This document shows positions 8,900 to 16,682 of a stretch of DNA of 64,000 nucleotides, piece by piece. A model generated the notes under the pieces. The model searched no databases, had not been told where the DNA came from, and was given only the letters and a program-made list of their open reading frames with translations. Both the position numbers and the translations under genes were made by a program. Each line of letters starts with the position of its first letter. Position 1 is the first letter of the stretch. The DNA comes from Aquincola tertiaricarbonis (GTDB taxonomy: Bacteria > Pseudomonadota > Gammaproteobacteria > Burkholderiales > Burkholderiaceae_C): NCBI RefSeq assembly GCF_023573145.1, contig NZ_CP097635.1, positions 744,001 through 808,000 on the forward strand, in the 5' to 3' direction.

Positions 8900-9670
8900 A
8901 TGCGAAAAACCGACTTGCCTGCGAGCCATCCTCGCCGAACCCCCGGCCGGCGCAGCTCTGCCACCGGCGCACCCAACAGAGATGGAACGCCGGCACCACT
9001 CGGGGACGCAGGCGGGGCCGTGCCCGGCGATGGGGGGCTGACGCTTAACGAGCAGGCCTACCGGCGCCTCGAGGAACTCATCGTCACGCTGCAGCTGGCG
9101 CCGGGCAGCGTGGTCTCGGAGGCGAGCCTCAGCGCACTCATCGGAATCGGCACGACACCGATCCGGGAAGCGCTGCAGCGCCTGTCGCGCGAGCACCTCG
9201 TGCAGATCCTGCCGCGTCGCGGGGTCGTGGTCACCCAGATTGATCTTCGCCGGCAGTTGCTGGTGCTGGAGACGCGTCGCGAGCTGGACCGACTGATCGC
9301 CCGCCTTGCCGCGCGCCGGGCCACGGTAGCCGAGCGCCAGCGCATGGCGACGATTGCCCGGCAAATGGCCACGGCTGTGAAGGCCGGCGCGGTGGACGAT
9401 TTCCTGCAGTGCGATGCCGAAATGAATGCGATGGCGGCGCACGCGGCCCGCAACGAGATCGCCGCTCAGTCTGTCGCCGCGCTGCACGCGGTCTCGCGGC
9501 GCTTCTGGTTCTTCCACCAGGCGGTGTGGCCCGGCACGGAACGCACGATGCAGCTCCATGTGAGCCTGGCTGAGGCGCTCGCCTCCGGCGTCGAAGCTGC
9601 GGCGGTATCGGCCAGCGACGCCCTGATCGACGACCTGGACAGCTTCGCGCGCAGCACGGTCGCGCCGTGA
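8900..9670 (+). CDS. GntR family transcriptional regulator (FCD/FadR type)
   Basis: A 256-residue repressor-type protein. Residues ~45-115 are the GntR winged helix (AYRRLEELIVTLQLAPGSVVSEASLSALIGIGTTPIREALQRLSRE … LPRRGVVVTQID). The remainder is the all-helical FCD effector domain, which binds small carboxylates through a metal site in related proteins. The first ~40 residues are Arg/Pro/Gly-rich and may not be translated; a later start is possible. Its stop overlaps the start of the reading frame of the first oxygenase gene downstream, so it probably regulates that pair. Confidence 0.85.
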   Translation: MRKTDLPASHPRRTPGRRSSATGAPNRDGTPAPLGDAGGAVPGDGGLTLNEQAYRRLEELIVTLQLAPGSVVSEASLSALIGIGTTPIREALQRLSREHLVQILPRRGVVVTQIDLRRQLLVLETRRELDRLIARLAARRATVAERQRMATIARQMATAVKAGAVDDFLQCDAEMNAMAAHAARNEIAAQSVAALHAVSRRFWFFHQAVWPGTERTMQLHVSLAEALASGVEAAAVSASDALIDDLDSFARSTVAP

Positions 9671-9768
9671 CGCCGATCGACACTGTGAAGAGGGGGGACA
9701 ATTTTCTGGAACTTGACTGGCATGCCAGTGTTGTGCCATTGTTCCGACGTCATTCAAGGCAACCATCC

Positions 9769-10581
9769 ATGCAACTCTCAACCGACCAACTCGCGCGCTA
9801 CCGCCGCGACGGCTTCATCGTCCTGCCCGAACTGCTGGCGCCGGCGGAAGTCGCGGCCATGAAGGCCGAACTCCAGCGGCTGCAAGGCATCGACACCGAC
9901 CACCTCGTGCGCGAACGTGTCGGCGGCGTGGCCAAGACGATCTACCGCGTCCACGAGGCGGACGGGCCAACCGCCTCACCGCCGTTCCACGCCGCCGCGC
10001 GCGCCCCTCGGCTGCTCGCCCCGGCCCGGCAACTGCTCGGCGAAGAGTCGCTCTACGTCTACCACACCAAATGCAACCTGAAGACCGCCATCGATGGCTC
10101 GGTGTGGGCTTGGCACCAGGACTACGGGACGTGGCGGCGCGACGGCGTGCCCGAGGCGAACCTGACGACCGCGCTCCTCATGCTCGACGAGCCTACCGAG
10201 ATCGGCGGCTGCCTCTATTTCATTCCGGGCTCGCACCGGGTCGGCAACCTCGAACCCGAGTTCGACGAAAGCACCGGCTACAAGTTCTTCGTCGTGCCCA
10301 AGCCGACGCTGCTCGAGATCATGCAGCGCAGCGCCGAGCCGGTCCCGATCGTCGGCAAGCCGGGTACGGTGGTCTTCTTCCATCCCAATCTCCTCCATGC
10401 CTCGGGCCACAATCTCAGCCGGCACGACCGTTGGCAGGTCTATATCGTCTACAACACTGTCGCGAACAAGCCCGAGGCCGTGCCTGCACCGCGGCCCGAC
10501 TACGTGCGCTCGACGAACGTAGCGCCCCTGCAGATGGGCAGCGACAAGATCACCACTCAACCTGCACGGGAGACGGCATGA
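9769..10581 (+). CDS. Phytanoyl-CoA dioxygenase (PhyH) family oxygenase 1
   Basis: A 270-residue Fe(II)/2-oxoglutarate oxygenase with a double-stranded beta-helix fold. The iron triad can be read as H116-x-D118 (WHQDYGTW) and H210 (HPNLLHASGHNLS), with R221 placed to hold 2-oxoglutarate. The WHQDYGTW and GSH segments resemble ectoine hydroxylase and related enzymes. The ATG at 9769 starts at the family N-terminus (QLARYRRDGFIVLPELL) and has an AAGG site. Its TGA overlaps the ATG of the next oxygenase, showing translational coupling. Substrate unknown. Confidence 0.85.
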   Translation: MQLSTDQLARYRRDGFIVLPELLAPAEVAAMKAELQRLQGIDTDHLVRERVGGVAKTIYRVHEADGPTASPPFHAAARAPRLLAPARQLLGEESLYVYHTKCNLKTAIDGSVWAWHQDYGTWRRDGVPEANLTTALLMLDEPTEIGGCLYFIPGSHRVGNLEPEFDESTGYKFFVVPKPTLLEIMQRSAEPVPIVGKPGTVVFFHPNLLHASGHNLSRHDRWQVYIVYNTVANKPEAVPAPRPDYVRSTNVAPLQMGSDKITTQPARETA

Positions 10582-11432
10582 CGATCCCGTCGTCCGACGC
10601 CATCGCGCACTATCGCGAGACCGGCTACCTCGAACTGCGCAACGTCGTCGAGTCAACGGCGCTGCAGCGCCTGATCGCGACGACCGAGCGGCTGCGAGAG
10701 GCCGGGCGCGGGCTCGTGGCCGGAACCCGGCACTACGACCTGGAGCCGGGGCACAGCCCGGATGCGCCGCGCATCCGCCGCATCGCCAGCCCGACCGAGC
10801 TCGACGAGGTCTACGTCGAGCTTGCCTTCGGCGAGGTGCTTGGCGGCATTGCCGCTGCCTTGATCGGCGGTCCGGTGAAGTTCTATCACTCGAAGATCAA
10901 CTTCAAGCTGCCGCACGGCGGGGCCGAGATCGGCTGGCACCAGGACTGGCCGGTGTTCCCGCACACCAACACCAACCTGGTGGCCATCAGCCTGCCGTTG
11001 AACGTGTCGCGGCGCTCGAACGGCTGCTTACGCACGATTCCCGGCACGCACCGGCAAGGCCCGCGCAGCCACTGGGACGGCGGTCGCTACCTGCTGAACT
11101 GCAACGCGCAGACGACGCCGGAGGAGATCTCCCGCGCCGTCGACAGCGAGCTCGATCCGGGTGACATCGTGGCCCATCACGGACTCGTGGTGCACGGCTC
11201 CGCGCCCAACATGTCGGAGACGCTGCGAACGACGTGGATCATCCAGTATGCCGCGGCCGACGCCTTCGCCTACACCGCGCCGGTGATCGACAGCATCCAT
11301 CGCAATCGCATGGTGCATGGCGAGCCGTCACGCTTCGCCCGCGTCGAGGCCGGTACCATCGAATTGCCGCCCGACTTCTCGGCTGGGTACTCCGGCATCT
11401 ACAAACTGCAGGACGCGCCAGCGGCGAGCTGA
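10578..11432 (+). CDS. Phytanoyl-CoA dioxygenase (PhyH) family oxygenase 2
   Basis: A 284-residue Fe(II)/2-oxoglutarate oxygenase, only distantly similar to the one before it. Iron ligands are H121-x-D123 (WHQDWPVFPH) and H206 (VVHGSAPN), with R217 for 2-oxoglutarate binding. It starts in the ATGA overlap with the upstream oxygenase, so the two are made together. The pair could act in sequence on one metabolite or form a heteromer; this is inference. Length is normal for the family. Confidence 0.85.
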   Translation: MTIPSSDAIAHYRETGYLELRNVVESTALQRLIATTERLREAGRGLVAGTRHYDLEPGHSPDAPRIRRIASPTELDEVYVELAFGEVLGGIAAALIGGPVKFYHSKINFKLPHGGAEIGWHQDWPVFPHTNTNLVAISLPLNVSRRSNGCLRTIPGTHRQGPRSHWDGGRYLLNCNAQTTPEEISRAVDSELDPGDIVAHHGLVVHGSAPNMSETLRTTWIIQYAAADAFAYTAPVIDSIHRNRMVHGEPSRFARVEAGTIELPPDFSAGYSGIYKLQDAPAAS

Positions 11433-11641
11433 ACGCACGCGCGCATCGGGTCACTGCCGCCAGCGCCAGGCTTGGCCCGGCCGCTCGCCGCTCAAGTACG
11501 TCTTCGTCTCGACCTGGAGCTCACCGCGTCAGGAACGGCAGTTGTGCGCCAAGAGCGTGCCTCTGCCGTCGTCGCGCGCAGCGAGAGTTGCAACAACTGC
11601 CGTGAGTACAAAGTGGGCGTGTGAACGTCGAATTCCACGCC

Positions 11642-12154
11642 ATGAGTCCCGCCCGTACCCCCAGCCCGGACCTCGACGCCGAGGCGTGCCTGCGTCGAGA
11701 CGCCACGGCCAAAGCGAAAAGACTGCTACGTAAGGGCATAGCAGGGCTTCAGGCCGTGCTCGACGACAGGATCATCGTCGACGAGACCCCGCTCGAGGCG
11801 CGCGACGCGATGCAGCTCGCTGCCGATGCCATGCACGCGGCGCTGCATCAGCTCGACGCCGCAGACAGCATTGGTCGCCCCGAGGCCACGGCACCTGCCG
11901 GCGCTCACACGCGCCAGCAAGGACAATTCCTGGCCTATATCACCGAGTACGTTGCAGCCAATCGGGCTGGCGTGGCGCCAAGCCATGCCGACCTGCAGAG
12001 ATTCTTCAACCTCACGCCGCCGTCGGTGAATTCGATGCTCGTGAGGCTCGAACGGTGCGGCTTCATTCGCCGTGTGCCTGGAAAGGCGCGGGCAATCGAA
12101 GTCCTCTTCCCGTCGGCGTACCTGCCGCCACTCGAGCGGAACTTCAAGTTCTGA
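11642..12154 (+). CDS. Winged-helix (LexA N-terminal-like) DNA-binding protein
   Basis: About 170 residues. The C-terminal 70 residues (QFLAYITEYVAANRAGVAPSHADLQRFFNLTPPSVNSMLVRLE then GFIRRVPGKARAIEV) form a LexA/MarR-like winged helix. The N-terminal half is helical and Ala-rich without a known domain. There is no peptidase part, so it is not LexA itself. The ATG at 11642 was chosen over a GTG 21 bases upstream; neither has a strong ribosome site. Target unknown. Confidence 0.65.
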   Translation: MSPARTPSPDLDAEACLRRDATAKAKRLLRKGIAGLQAVLDDRIIVDETPLEARDAMQLAADAMHAALHQLDAADSIGRPEATAPAGAHTRQQGQFLAYITEYVAANRAGVAPSHADLQRFFNLTPPSVNSMLVRLERCGFIRRVPGKARAIEVLFPSAYLPPLERNFKF

Positions 12155-12255
12155 CCCAAGTTCGGCCTCGGCCGCTTCGCGCGCTATCGTGGCTGCGATG
12201 CCATCTGCCCGAGGCACAAAAGGATGCCACCCACGCTGTGTGAAACGGGCTCTGG

Positions 12256-12425
12256 ATGCGTCACCTGCTGGCGACACCCGGCCCGTTCGTGCCGCTGGCG
12301 GCGTTGCTGCTGGGTCTGGCCTACCTGGTGCTGGACCCAACGCCGCCGCGCCACGTGGTGGTGGCCACGAGACCGGCGCGCAGCGATGCGTCCGAGTTCG
12401 GCGCGCGCACACCCGTGTGCCATGG
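12256..12425 (+). pseudogene. N-terminal fragment of a TAXI-type TRAP transporter binding protein
   Basis: A membrane-anchor helix (FVPLAALLLGLAYLVLDP) followed by TPPRHVVVATRPARSDASEFGAR is the usual beginning of TAXI-family TRAP solute receptors. The frame is cut after about 56 codons by the left end of the IS3-family element at 12426. The rest of the gene is not on the other side of the element, so a deletion or rearrangement must have followed the insertion. Confidence 0.6.
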
Positions 12426-12466
12426 TGTGACCTTGCCCCTGTTCAACGGAGTCCATAGCCATTCGG

Positions 12467-13366
12467 TTACGCGGCTTTGTTGACTTGGCCCGCGTGCCAG
12501 TTGGCTTCGAACTTCATGGGGCTGACGTAGCCCAGCGTGGAGTGCAGCCGCCGGTGGTTGTAGAACGTCAACCAGTCGATGACCTCGTCCATCGCCTCCC
12601 GGCGGGTAGCGAAGCGCTGTCCGTATAGCCGTCCCACCTTCAGGCTGCCCCACAGGCTCTCGGTGGGCGCATTGTCCCAGCAGTTGCCTTTGCGGCTCAT
12701 CGAGCTGCGCATCCCGTAACCCGCCAGCGCCGCCTGGAGGGCCTGGCTGCAATACTGACTGCCGCGGTCGCTGTGGAAGATCAGCCCTGGCTCGGGATGG
12801 CGCCTGAACCAGGCCATGCGCAGCGCGTCCGTCACCAGGCTCGCGCGCATGTGCGGCTGCATGCTCCAGCCCACCACCTGGCGGCTGAACAGGTCGATCA
12901 CCGCAGCCAAGTACAGCCAGCCTTCGTCGGTGGCGATGTAGGTGATGTCGCTGCTCCAGACCCGGTCGGGCGCTGCGGGCGTGAAGTCCCTGGCCAGCAG
13001 ATTTGCGGCCACAGGCAGCGCGTGCCGGCTGTCGGTGGTGACGACGAACTTCCTCTTGCCCCGCGCCCGGATGCCGTGCAGCTTCATCAGCCGCTGCACC
13101 CGGTCCTTGGCGACCCGCGCACCCCGGGCCAGCAGTTCCTTCCACACCCGCGGCCAGCCGTACTCGCCCTTGAATTCGGCGTGCAGCGCCCGGATGTGGA
13201 CCACCAGCGCCTCGTTGCTCAGCCGCGTTGGCCTCGGCCCCTGCGATCCTGTCCTTGTGCTGCGCCGCTGGTGCTCGAAGAACCCGCTGACGCTCACGCC
13301 CAGCACCGCGCACATCAGCGTCACCGGCCACACCGCCTTGAGCTTGTCGATCCAGGCGTACTTCAC
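12467..13366 (-). CDS. IS3-family transposase OrfB (IS407-like)
   Basis: A 299-residue DDE integrase-type transposase subunit. The catalytic residues lie in SSDITYIATDEGWLYLAA (first Asp), HSDRGSQYCS (second Asp) and DNAPTESLWGSLK (Glu). The C-terminus has the typical YNHRRLHSTLGYVSP. It starts with GTG in a TGA/GTG overlap arrangement with the end of native orfA. orfA is now 1.6 kb away because of the IS110 insertion, so the OrfAB fusion can no longer be made from this copy. Confidence 0.9.
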   Translation of the reverse strand: MKYAWIDKLKAVWPVTLMCAVLGVSVSGFFEHQRRSTRTGSQGPRPTRLSNEALVVHIRALHAEFKGEYGWPRVWKELLARGARVAKDRVQRLMKLHGIRARGKRKFVVTTDSRHALPVAANLLARDFTPAAPDRVWSSDITYIATDEGWLYLAAVIDLFSRQVVGWSMQPHMRASLVTDALRMAWFRRHPEPGLIFHSDRGSQYCSQALQAALAGYGMRSSMSRKGNCWDNAPTESLWGSLKVGRLYGQRFATRREAMDEVIDWLTFYNHRRLHSTLGYVSPMKFEANWHAGQVNKAA

Positions 13367-13399
13367 AGGGACTCCTTCGCGAAGTACGCCGTCGCTTTC

Positions 13400-14749
13400 C
13401 TAAGAAACACCGCCACTTGCTGGCTGCAGCGAGAAGCCAAAGCGGGCGGCACGCCGCTCCAGTTGCTTGACGACGCGCTCCCGGTATCGCTGCTCGTATT
13501 GATCGACGCCAGGGTCCTGATACTGCATGCCGAAGCGCATCGCTCGATAGAAGAGGATCGCCAGCTTGCGTGCTGTCGCAGTCACCGCTTTGGCCTTTCC
13601 TACACGTGCCGCCAAACGTCGGTAGAAGGCGCCGAGGGCCGTCTCGGTGCGCCCAACGTTGGTCGCCGCAAGGCGCAACTGGGACGTCAGACGACCGGAA
13701 CCGCGTCGAGTACGAGCCGAGAGCACCTTGCCGCCGCTGATCTTGCACCCTGGTGATAGACACAGCCATGAGGTGAAGTGTTTCTCGGAAGGCCAATTGC
13801 CAAGATTCGTGCCGCACTCCGCCACCAATGACAGCGCGAGGCTGGGCCCGAGACCATGGATCAAGGTCAGATCGGTCCCCGTGAGTTGATACAGCAGCGC
13901 GCGCACGTCGAACTTCGGCGCATTGGCTTGCTTGGTCTTGATGCGTGCGGCGCGCAACGGGGTTTCCGGTTCTGGCCGATCGGCGTTCAGAGCCCGCAGC
14001 GAGTTCTCAATCTGCCGATCACAGTCGCCGATGCGGTCTTGGTACGAATCGAACAGCGCGAGCGCCTGTGCCAATGCGAACACATGCTCTGGCTGGTAGT
14101 TGCCCACCAGCGCAGCTCGAATGGTCTGCAAGCTTTCTCGGCACCGGACATCGCGCATGGATGCCAGAACGTCGGGATTTCGCTCGCCCGACACGATCGC
14201 CCGAATGATCTTCAGACCCGTCACGCCACTGATGTCGCTAAGGACGTGGTGCAGCTGCAAGTTCATCAGCGTCAGGGCTTTCTGCATGTGCTGCATGTGG
14301 GCTGCTGCGTATTCCAGGTGGCGCTCCCGAATCCGCGTGTAGGCGCGCAGCGCCGCTATGTCCGGCGCTGGGTGGAAGCTCGCTCGCAGCAGCCCACACG
14401 CGTGCAAGCGCTGCAGCCACTGCGCGTCGTTGACGTCACTCTTGCGGCCGGGAACTGCCTTGCAGTCTCTTGCGTTGGCAAGCACGACGGTCAAGCCATG
14501 CGCTTCCAAGATCTCGTAGACCGGAACCCAATACACGCCGGTGGACTCCATCGCGACGGTCGTGATGCCGATCGAAGTCAGCCAGCTGGCCATCTGCTCG
14601 ATGTCGGCGGTGAAGCTGCCGAATGTGCGCACCGGATCGTCGCTGAGATCCGGTGGTACGGCCGCAACCTGAATGCGCGCGCCGATGTCGATGCCGGCCG
14701 CTCTGACGTTGACGATCGGCAGGCCGAGCGCCTTTCCACTCTTGGACAT
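13400..14749 (-). CDS. IS110-family transposase
   Basis: A 449-residue DEDD/serine-type transposase. The N-terminal RuvC-like half has AAGIDIGARIQVAAVPPD, then AMESTGVYWVPVYEIL and KSDVNDAQWL, which carry the acidic catalytic residues. The C-terminal Tnp_20 half contains LTLIHGLGPSLALSLVAECG and SWLCLSPGCKISGGKVLSARTRRG, with the serine region. The start at 14749 has a strong AGGAGG site seven bases upstream. A further in-frame extension upstream lies in the non-coding guide-RNA region and is unlikely to be translated. Confidence 0.92.
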   Translation of the reverse strand: MSKSGKALGLPIVNVRAAGIDIGARIQVAAVPPDLSDDPVRTFGSFTADIEQMASWLTSIGITTVAMESTGVYWVPVYEILEAHGLTVVLANARDCKAVPGRKSDVNDAQWLQRLHACGLLRASFHPAPDIAALRAYTRIRERHLEYAAAHMQHMQKALTLMNLQLHHVLSDISGVTGLKIIRAIVSGERNPDVLASMRDVRCRESLQTIRAALVGNYQPEHVFALAQALALFDSYQDRIGDCDRQIENSLRALNADRPEPETPLRAARIKTKQANAPKFDVRALLYQLTGTDLTLIHGLGPSLALSLVAECGTNLGNWPSEKHFTSWLCLSPGCKISGGKVLSARTRRGSGRLTSQLRLAATNVGRTETALGAFYRRLAARVGKAKAVTATARKLAILFYRAMRFGMQYQDPGVDQYEQRYRERVVKQLERRAARFGFSLQPASGGVS

Positions 14750-14973
14750 GGCAACCTCCTGTAGGCAAGGCGCCGGACAGGGGAGCGGATCAATCAATTT
14801 CCTAAACGGGGTCGCACGGGGCGCCACCACAGCTGGGTCCGCACAGTCCCCAGGGGCCACGTTTTTTGACGGGGACGAATGCCTCCAAAAAGCTGACGGC
14901 CAAGGTCCGGCCGAGTCAGTGTAGGCCGCTCAGTGTTTCTGTCCACTGGGACGGGATACGGTCACGATGGTCG
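14750..14973 (-). ncRNA. Predicted IS110 bridge-RNA region, copy 1
   Basis: The 224 bases between the element end and the transposase start are conserved in both copies and non-coding. In IS110 elements such as IS621 this position encodes the bridge RNA, whose loops pair with target and donor DNA. On the plus strand there is a run of six T at 14862-14867 and a run of five A at 14887-14891, 19 bases apart. These could pair with the GTAAAAA target seen at both insertion sites. The folding was not computed. Confidence 0.4.
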
Positions 14974-15244
14974 TTTTTACCCCGAGGACGCTCTTGAGCG
15001 CATGCATGTCCAGGTGCGCCTCGGCCAGCAGGTGCTTGAGCTTGGCGTTCTCCGCCTCCAGCTCGCGCAGCCGACGGGCGTCAGACGCCTCCATGCCACC
15101 GAACTTGGCGCCCCACTTGTAGAACGTGGCGTCCGACAACCCGCCCTTGCGGCAGATCTCCGCCACGGCCAAGCCGGCCTCCGCCTGCTTGATAAACCCG
15201 ATGATCTGTTCCTCGGTGAACTTGCTCTTCCTCATATCCGCCAT
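14974..15244 (-). pseudogene. IS3-family OrfA (IS407-like), 3' end replaced by IS110 sequence
   Basis: Residues 1-~90 are a normal OrfA: HTH of the transposase_8 type (KFTEEQIIGFIKQAEAG … EICRKGGLSDATFYKW) and the leucine-zipper segment LRELEAENAKLKHLLAEAHLDMHALKSVLGVK. The frame then enters the IS110 element at 14973 and ends there after 15 foreign residues. DNA-binding and dimerisation parts are complete, so the protein could still act as a dominant inhibitor. It cannot frameshift into OrfB. Confidence 0.85.
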
Positions 15245-15305
15245 TCTCCTGGTTGGCGGACTCCTGCTACTTCAGGCTGGTACGGCTGGAGGGGAGCAGG
15301 TCACA

Positions 15306-15724
15306 TCTAAACCTTCGAGCGCTTGAGTCGTCGAGGTCGGACGCTTGACATGAGTAGGGAGCATGGCCACTTTGCACCAGACCCTTAGTCGACCAAAAGT
15401 ACCGATCTCAAACGAGGACACCCTCACTCGAAAATCTCGATGATCGAATTCATAAGGACGTCGCTGAGTCTGGTGACGTAAAATTCCTTCTGCTATATAA
15501 CGATCAATGTCAGCGACCTGATCGCCTTGTAGTCCTAGTGAGTAGAACCGTCTTAAGTTTTCTGCATATGGCGCACCGACGTGGACATGGCCTTCATGCT
15601 CAGGAAACATGGAGAGAAACGTAGCATTCCAGCCGATTGTACGATTTTGATGGTCAAACGCACAAAATCCAACGTCCACACCATCCAAAGCGGCGCCAAT
15701 GGCAACAAGTAGAGCGTCTTTCAT
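15306..15724 (-). pseudogene. PAS-domain sensor fragment truncated by IS3 element 1
   Basis: About 140 residues with a PAS-like core (LDGVDVGFCAFDHQNRTIGWNATFLSMFP … FRVRVSSFEIGTFGRLRVWCKV). Proteins of this type usually continue into a GGDEF or histidine-kinase domain; here the frame is cut by the IS3 right end at 15305. Base composition is clearly lower in GC than the rest of the window, as in the two small genes beyond it. The ATG at 15724 lacks a good ribosome site, and an in-frame extension to 15874 has no recognisable content. Confidence 0.6.
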
Positions 15725-15931
15725 TATTGTTTTGAGTAACGTTCTGGATGAATTTTGCTTTGTTACACACGCATGGTACCGAAGTCTGCGCAGGAAGGAT
15801 AGGTGGGAGCTAAGATTTGAAATTAGTTGGCACTTACCGCGTAGGCTGGGCGAGGGGCGCGTTTCCAACGACACATGGTTGGTCCAGTGGGTTTGTTTGA
15901 CGCTCGTTGTGACTCTTTACAATCGCCTCAC

Positions 15932-16252
15932 ATGAAATTTGATTGGTCGAAAATTGATGGCGCCGATGCAAGTCAGCAGCTTGCTTGGTTACGTGCATGG
16001 GGAGTGCAGTTACAGCGCCATGTGGAACACGAGCGGTCTCTCCTGGAGATCGACGCTTGTGTGACAGGAGAACTTCTGTTGATGCAGCGGGAACGCTTGT
16101 TGCATGAGCTTCAAGCCGTCATCAAATCAGCCGAATGCGGTGTTTCTGATTTCCACCTTCGACTGTCGTCACTTCATATTGCGATGGGTTGTCAGCAGTT
16201 ACTTCAAACAAACGATATTGATCGGGTGACCTCCAAGGGCAGTGTTCAATGA
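15932..16252 (+). CDS. Hypothetical protein, 106 aa
   Basis: A short cytoplasmic, mainly helical protein (KFDWSKIDGADASQQLAWLRAW …) with no recognised domain. The ATG at 15932 was chosen over an upstream in-frame ATG because the sequence before it is divergent promoter-like DNA. Its stop overlaps the start of the next gene (ATGA), so the two are co-translated. The GC content is low compared with the metal genes. It is divergent from the PAS fragment. No function can be given. Confidence 0.55.
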   Translation: MKFDWSKIDGADASQQLAWLRAWGVQLQRHVEHERSLLEIDACVTGELLLMQRERLLHELQAVIKSAECGVSDFHLRLSSLHIAMGCQQLLQTNDIDRVTSKGSVQ

Positions 16253-16512
16253 AGGATGTGCAGGGCATCAACAACGTGGCCGACATGGAGGTCTGGGTAC
16301 AGGCACACGGCTATCCTCGCTTTCTTGAGGCGATGGTGGCTGGCGAATTCAAGGGTCATACCCTTCGGGTGGCCCGACAGTGGGACATTGAGCGTAGCGA
16401 GCGCCGCAAGCGCCGGTTGGTGATGGGACTGCTGGCACTTTTAGTGACTGGCGTCTTGGCTGCCTTGGTGATCTACATAGCCCCTATCCTCTTGACCTCA
16501 GCCCGCCAGTGA
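16249..16512 (+). CDS. Small single-pass membrane protein, 87 aa
   Basis: Begins in the ATGA overlap with the upstream 106-residue gene. Residues 1-~55 are soluble and charged (VQAHGYPRFLEAMVAGEFKGH …). They are followed by the basic ERRKRRLV and a membrane helix (MGLLALLVTGVLAALVIYIAPILL). The basic stretch before the helix predicts a cytoplasmic N-terminus. It may anchor its partner to the membrane. No family was recognised. Confidence 0.55.
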   Translation: MKDVQGINNVADMEVWVQAHGYPRFLEAMVAGEFKGHTLRVARQWDIERSERRKRRLVMGLLALLVTGVLAALVIYIAPILLTSARQ

Positions 16513-16682
16513 GCGGCATGCGGCATGTTGCCGCCGCGCCATTTCGTCTTGCTTACGCCGCAACCCGATGTGCATTTCCTGGACTAGGTGAAGCTTCAAA
16601 GGCTTCAGCCGTAAGGCATGTCTGACGGGTGTTATGGGTGATCCAAGACTTTCCGATGGATGGCCAACTTCCACAATGGCCT

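Larger units (their letters stand above)
13395..14973 (-). mobile_element. IS110-family element, copy 1 (1579 bp)
   Basis: Boundaries were set by comparing this copy with the second one at 25441-27019. The two share sequence from CTTTCCTAAG at the left to CGATGGTCG at the right and both measure exactly 1579 bp, while the flanks differ. As usual for IS110 there are no clear terminal inverted repeats and no clear target duplication. It sits next to GTAAAAA at the orfA/orfB junction of IS3 element 1. The two copies differ by scattered substitutions, so neither insertion is very recent relative to the other. Confidence 0.88.
12426..15305 (-). mobile_element. IS3-family element 1 (IS407-like), split by an IS110-family element
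   Basis: Terminal sequences TGTGACCTTGCCCCT (left) and TGTGACCTGCTCCCCT (right, complement) form imperfect inverted repeats. orfA and orfB are of the IS407 type. Without the 1579-bp insert the element is about 1301 bp, normal for the family. The flanking bases (ATGG left, TCTA right) do not form a target duplication, and the genes on the two sides are unrelated and both truncated. This copy therefore marks a rearrangement joint. Confidence 0.8.

Noticed and set aside
13395..14973. Target-site duplication of CGAC for IS110 copy 1
   Set aside because: CGAC lies on both sides here, but in copy 2 it occurs only inside the element, so it is part of the element end plus a chance match in the target.
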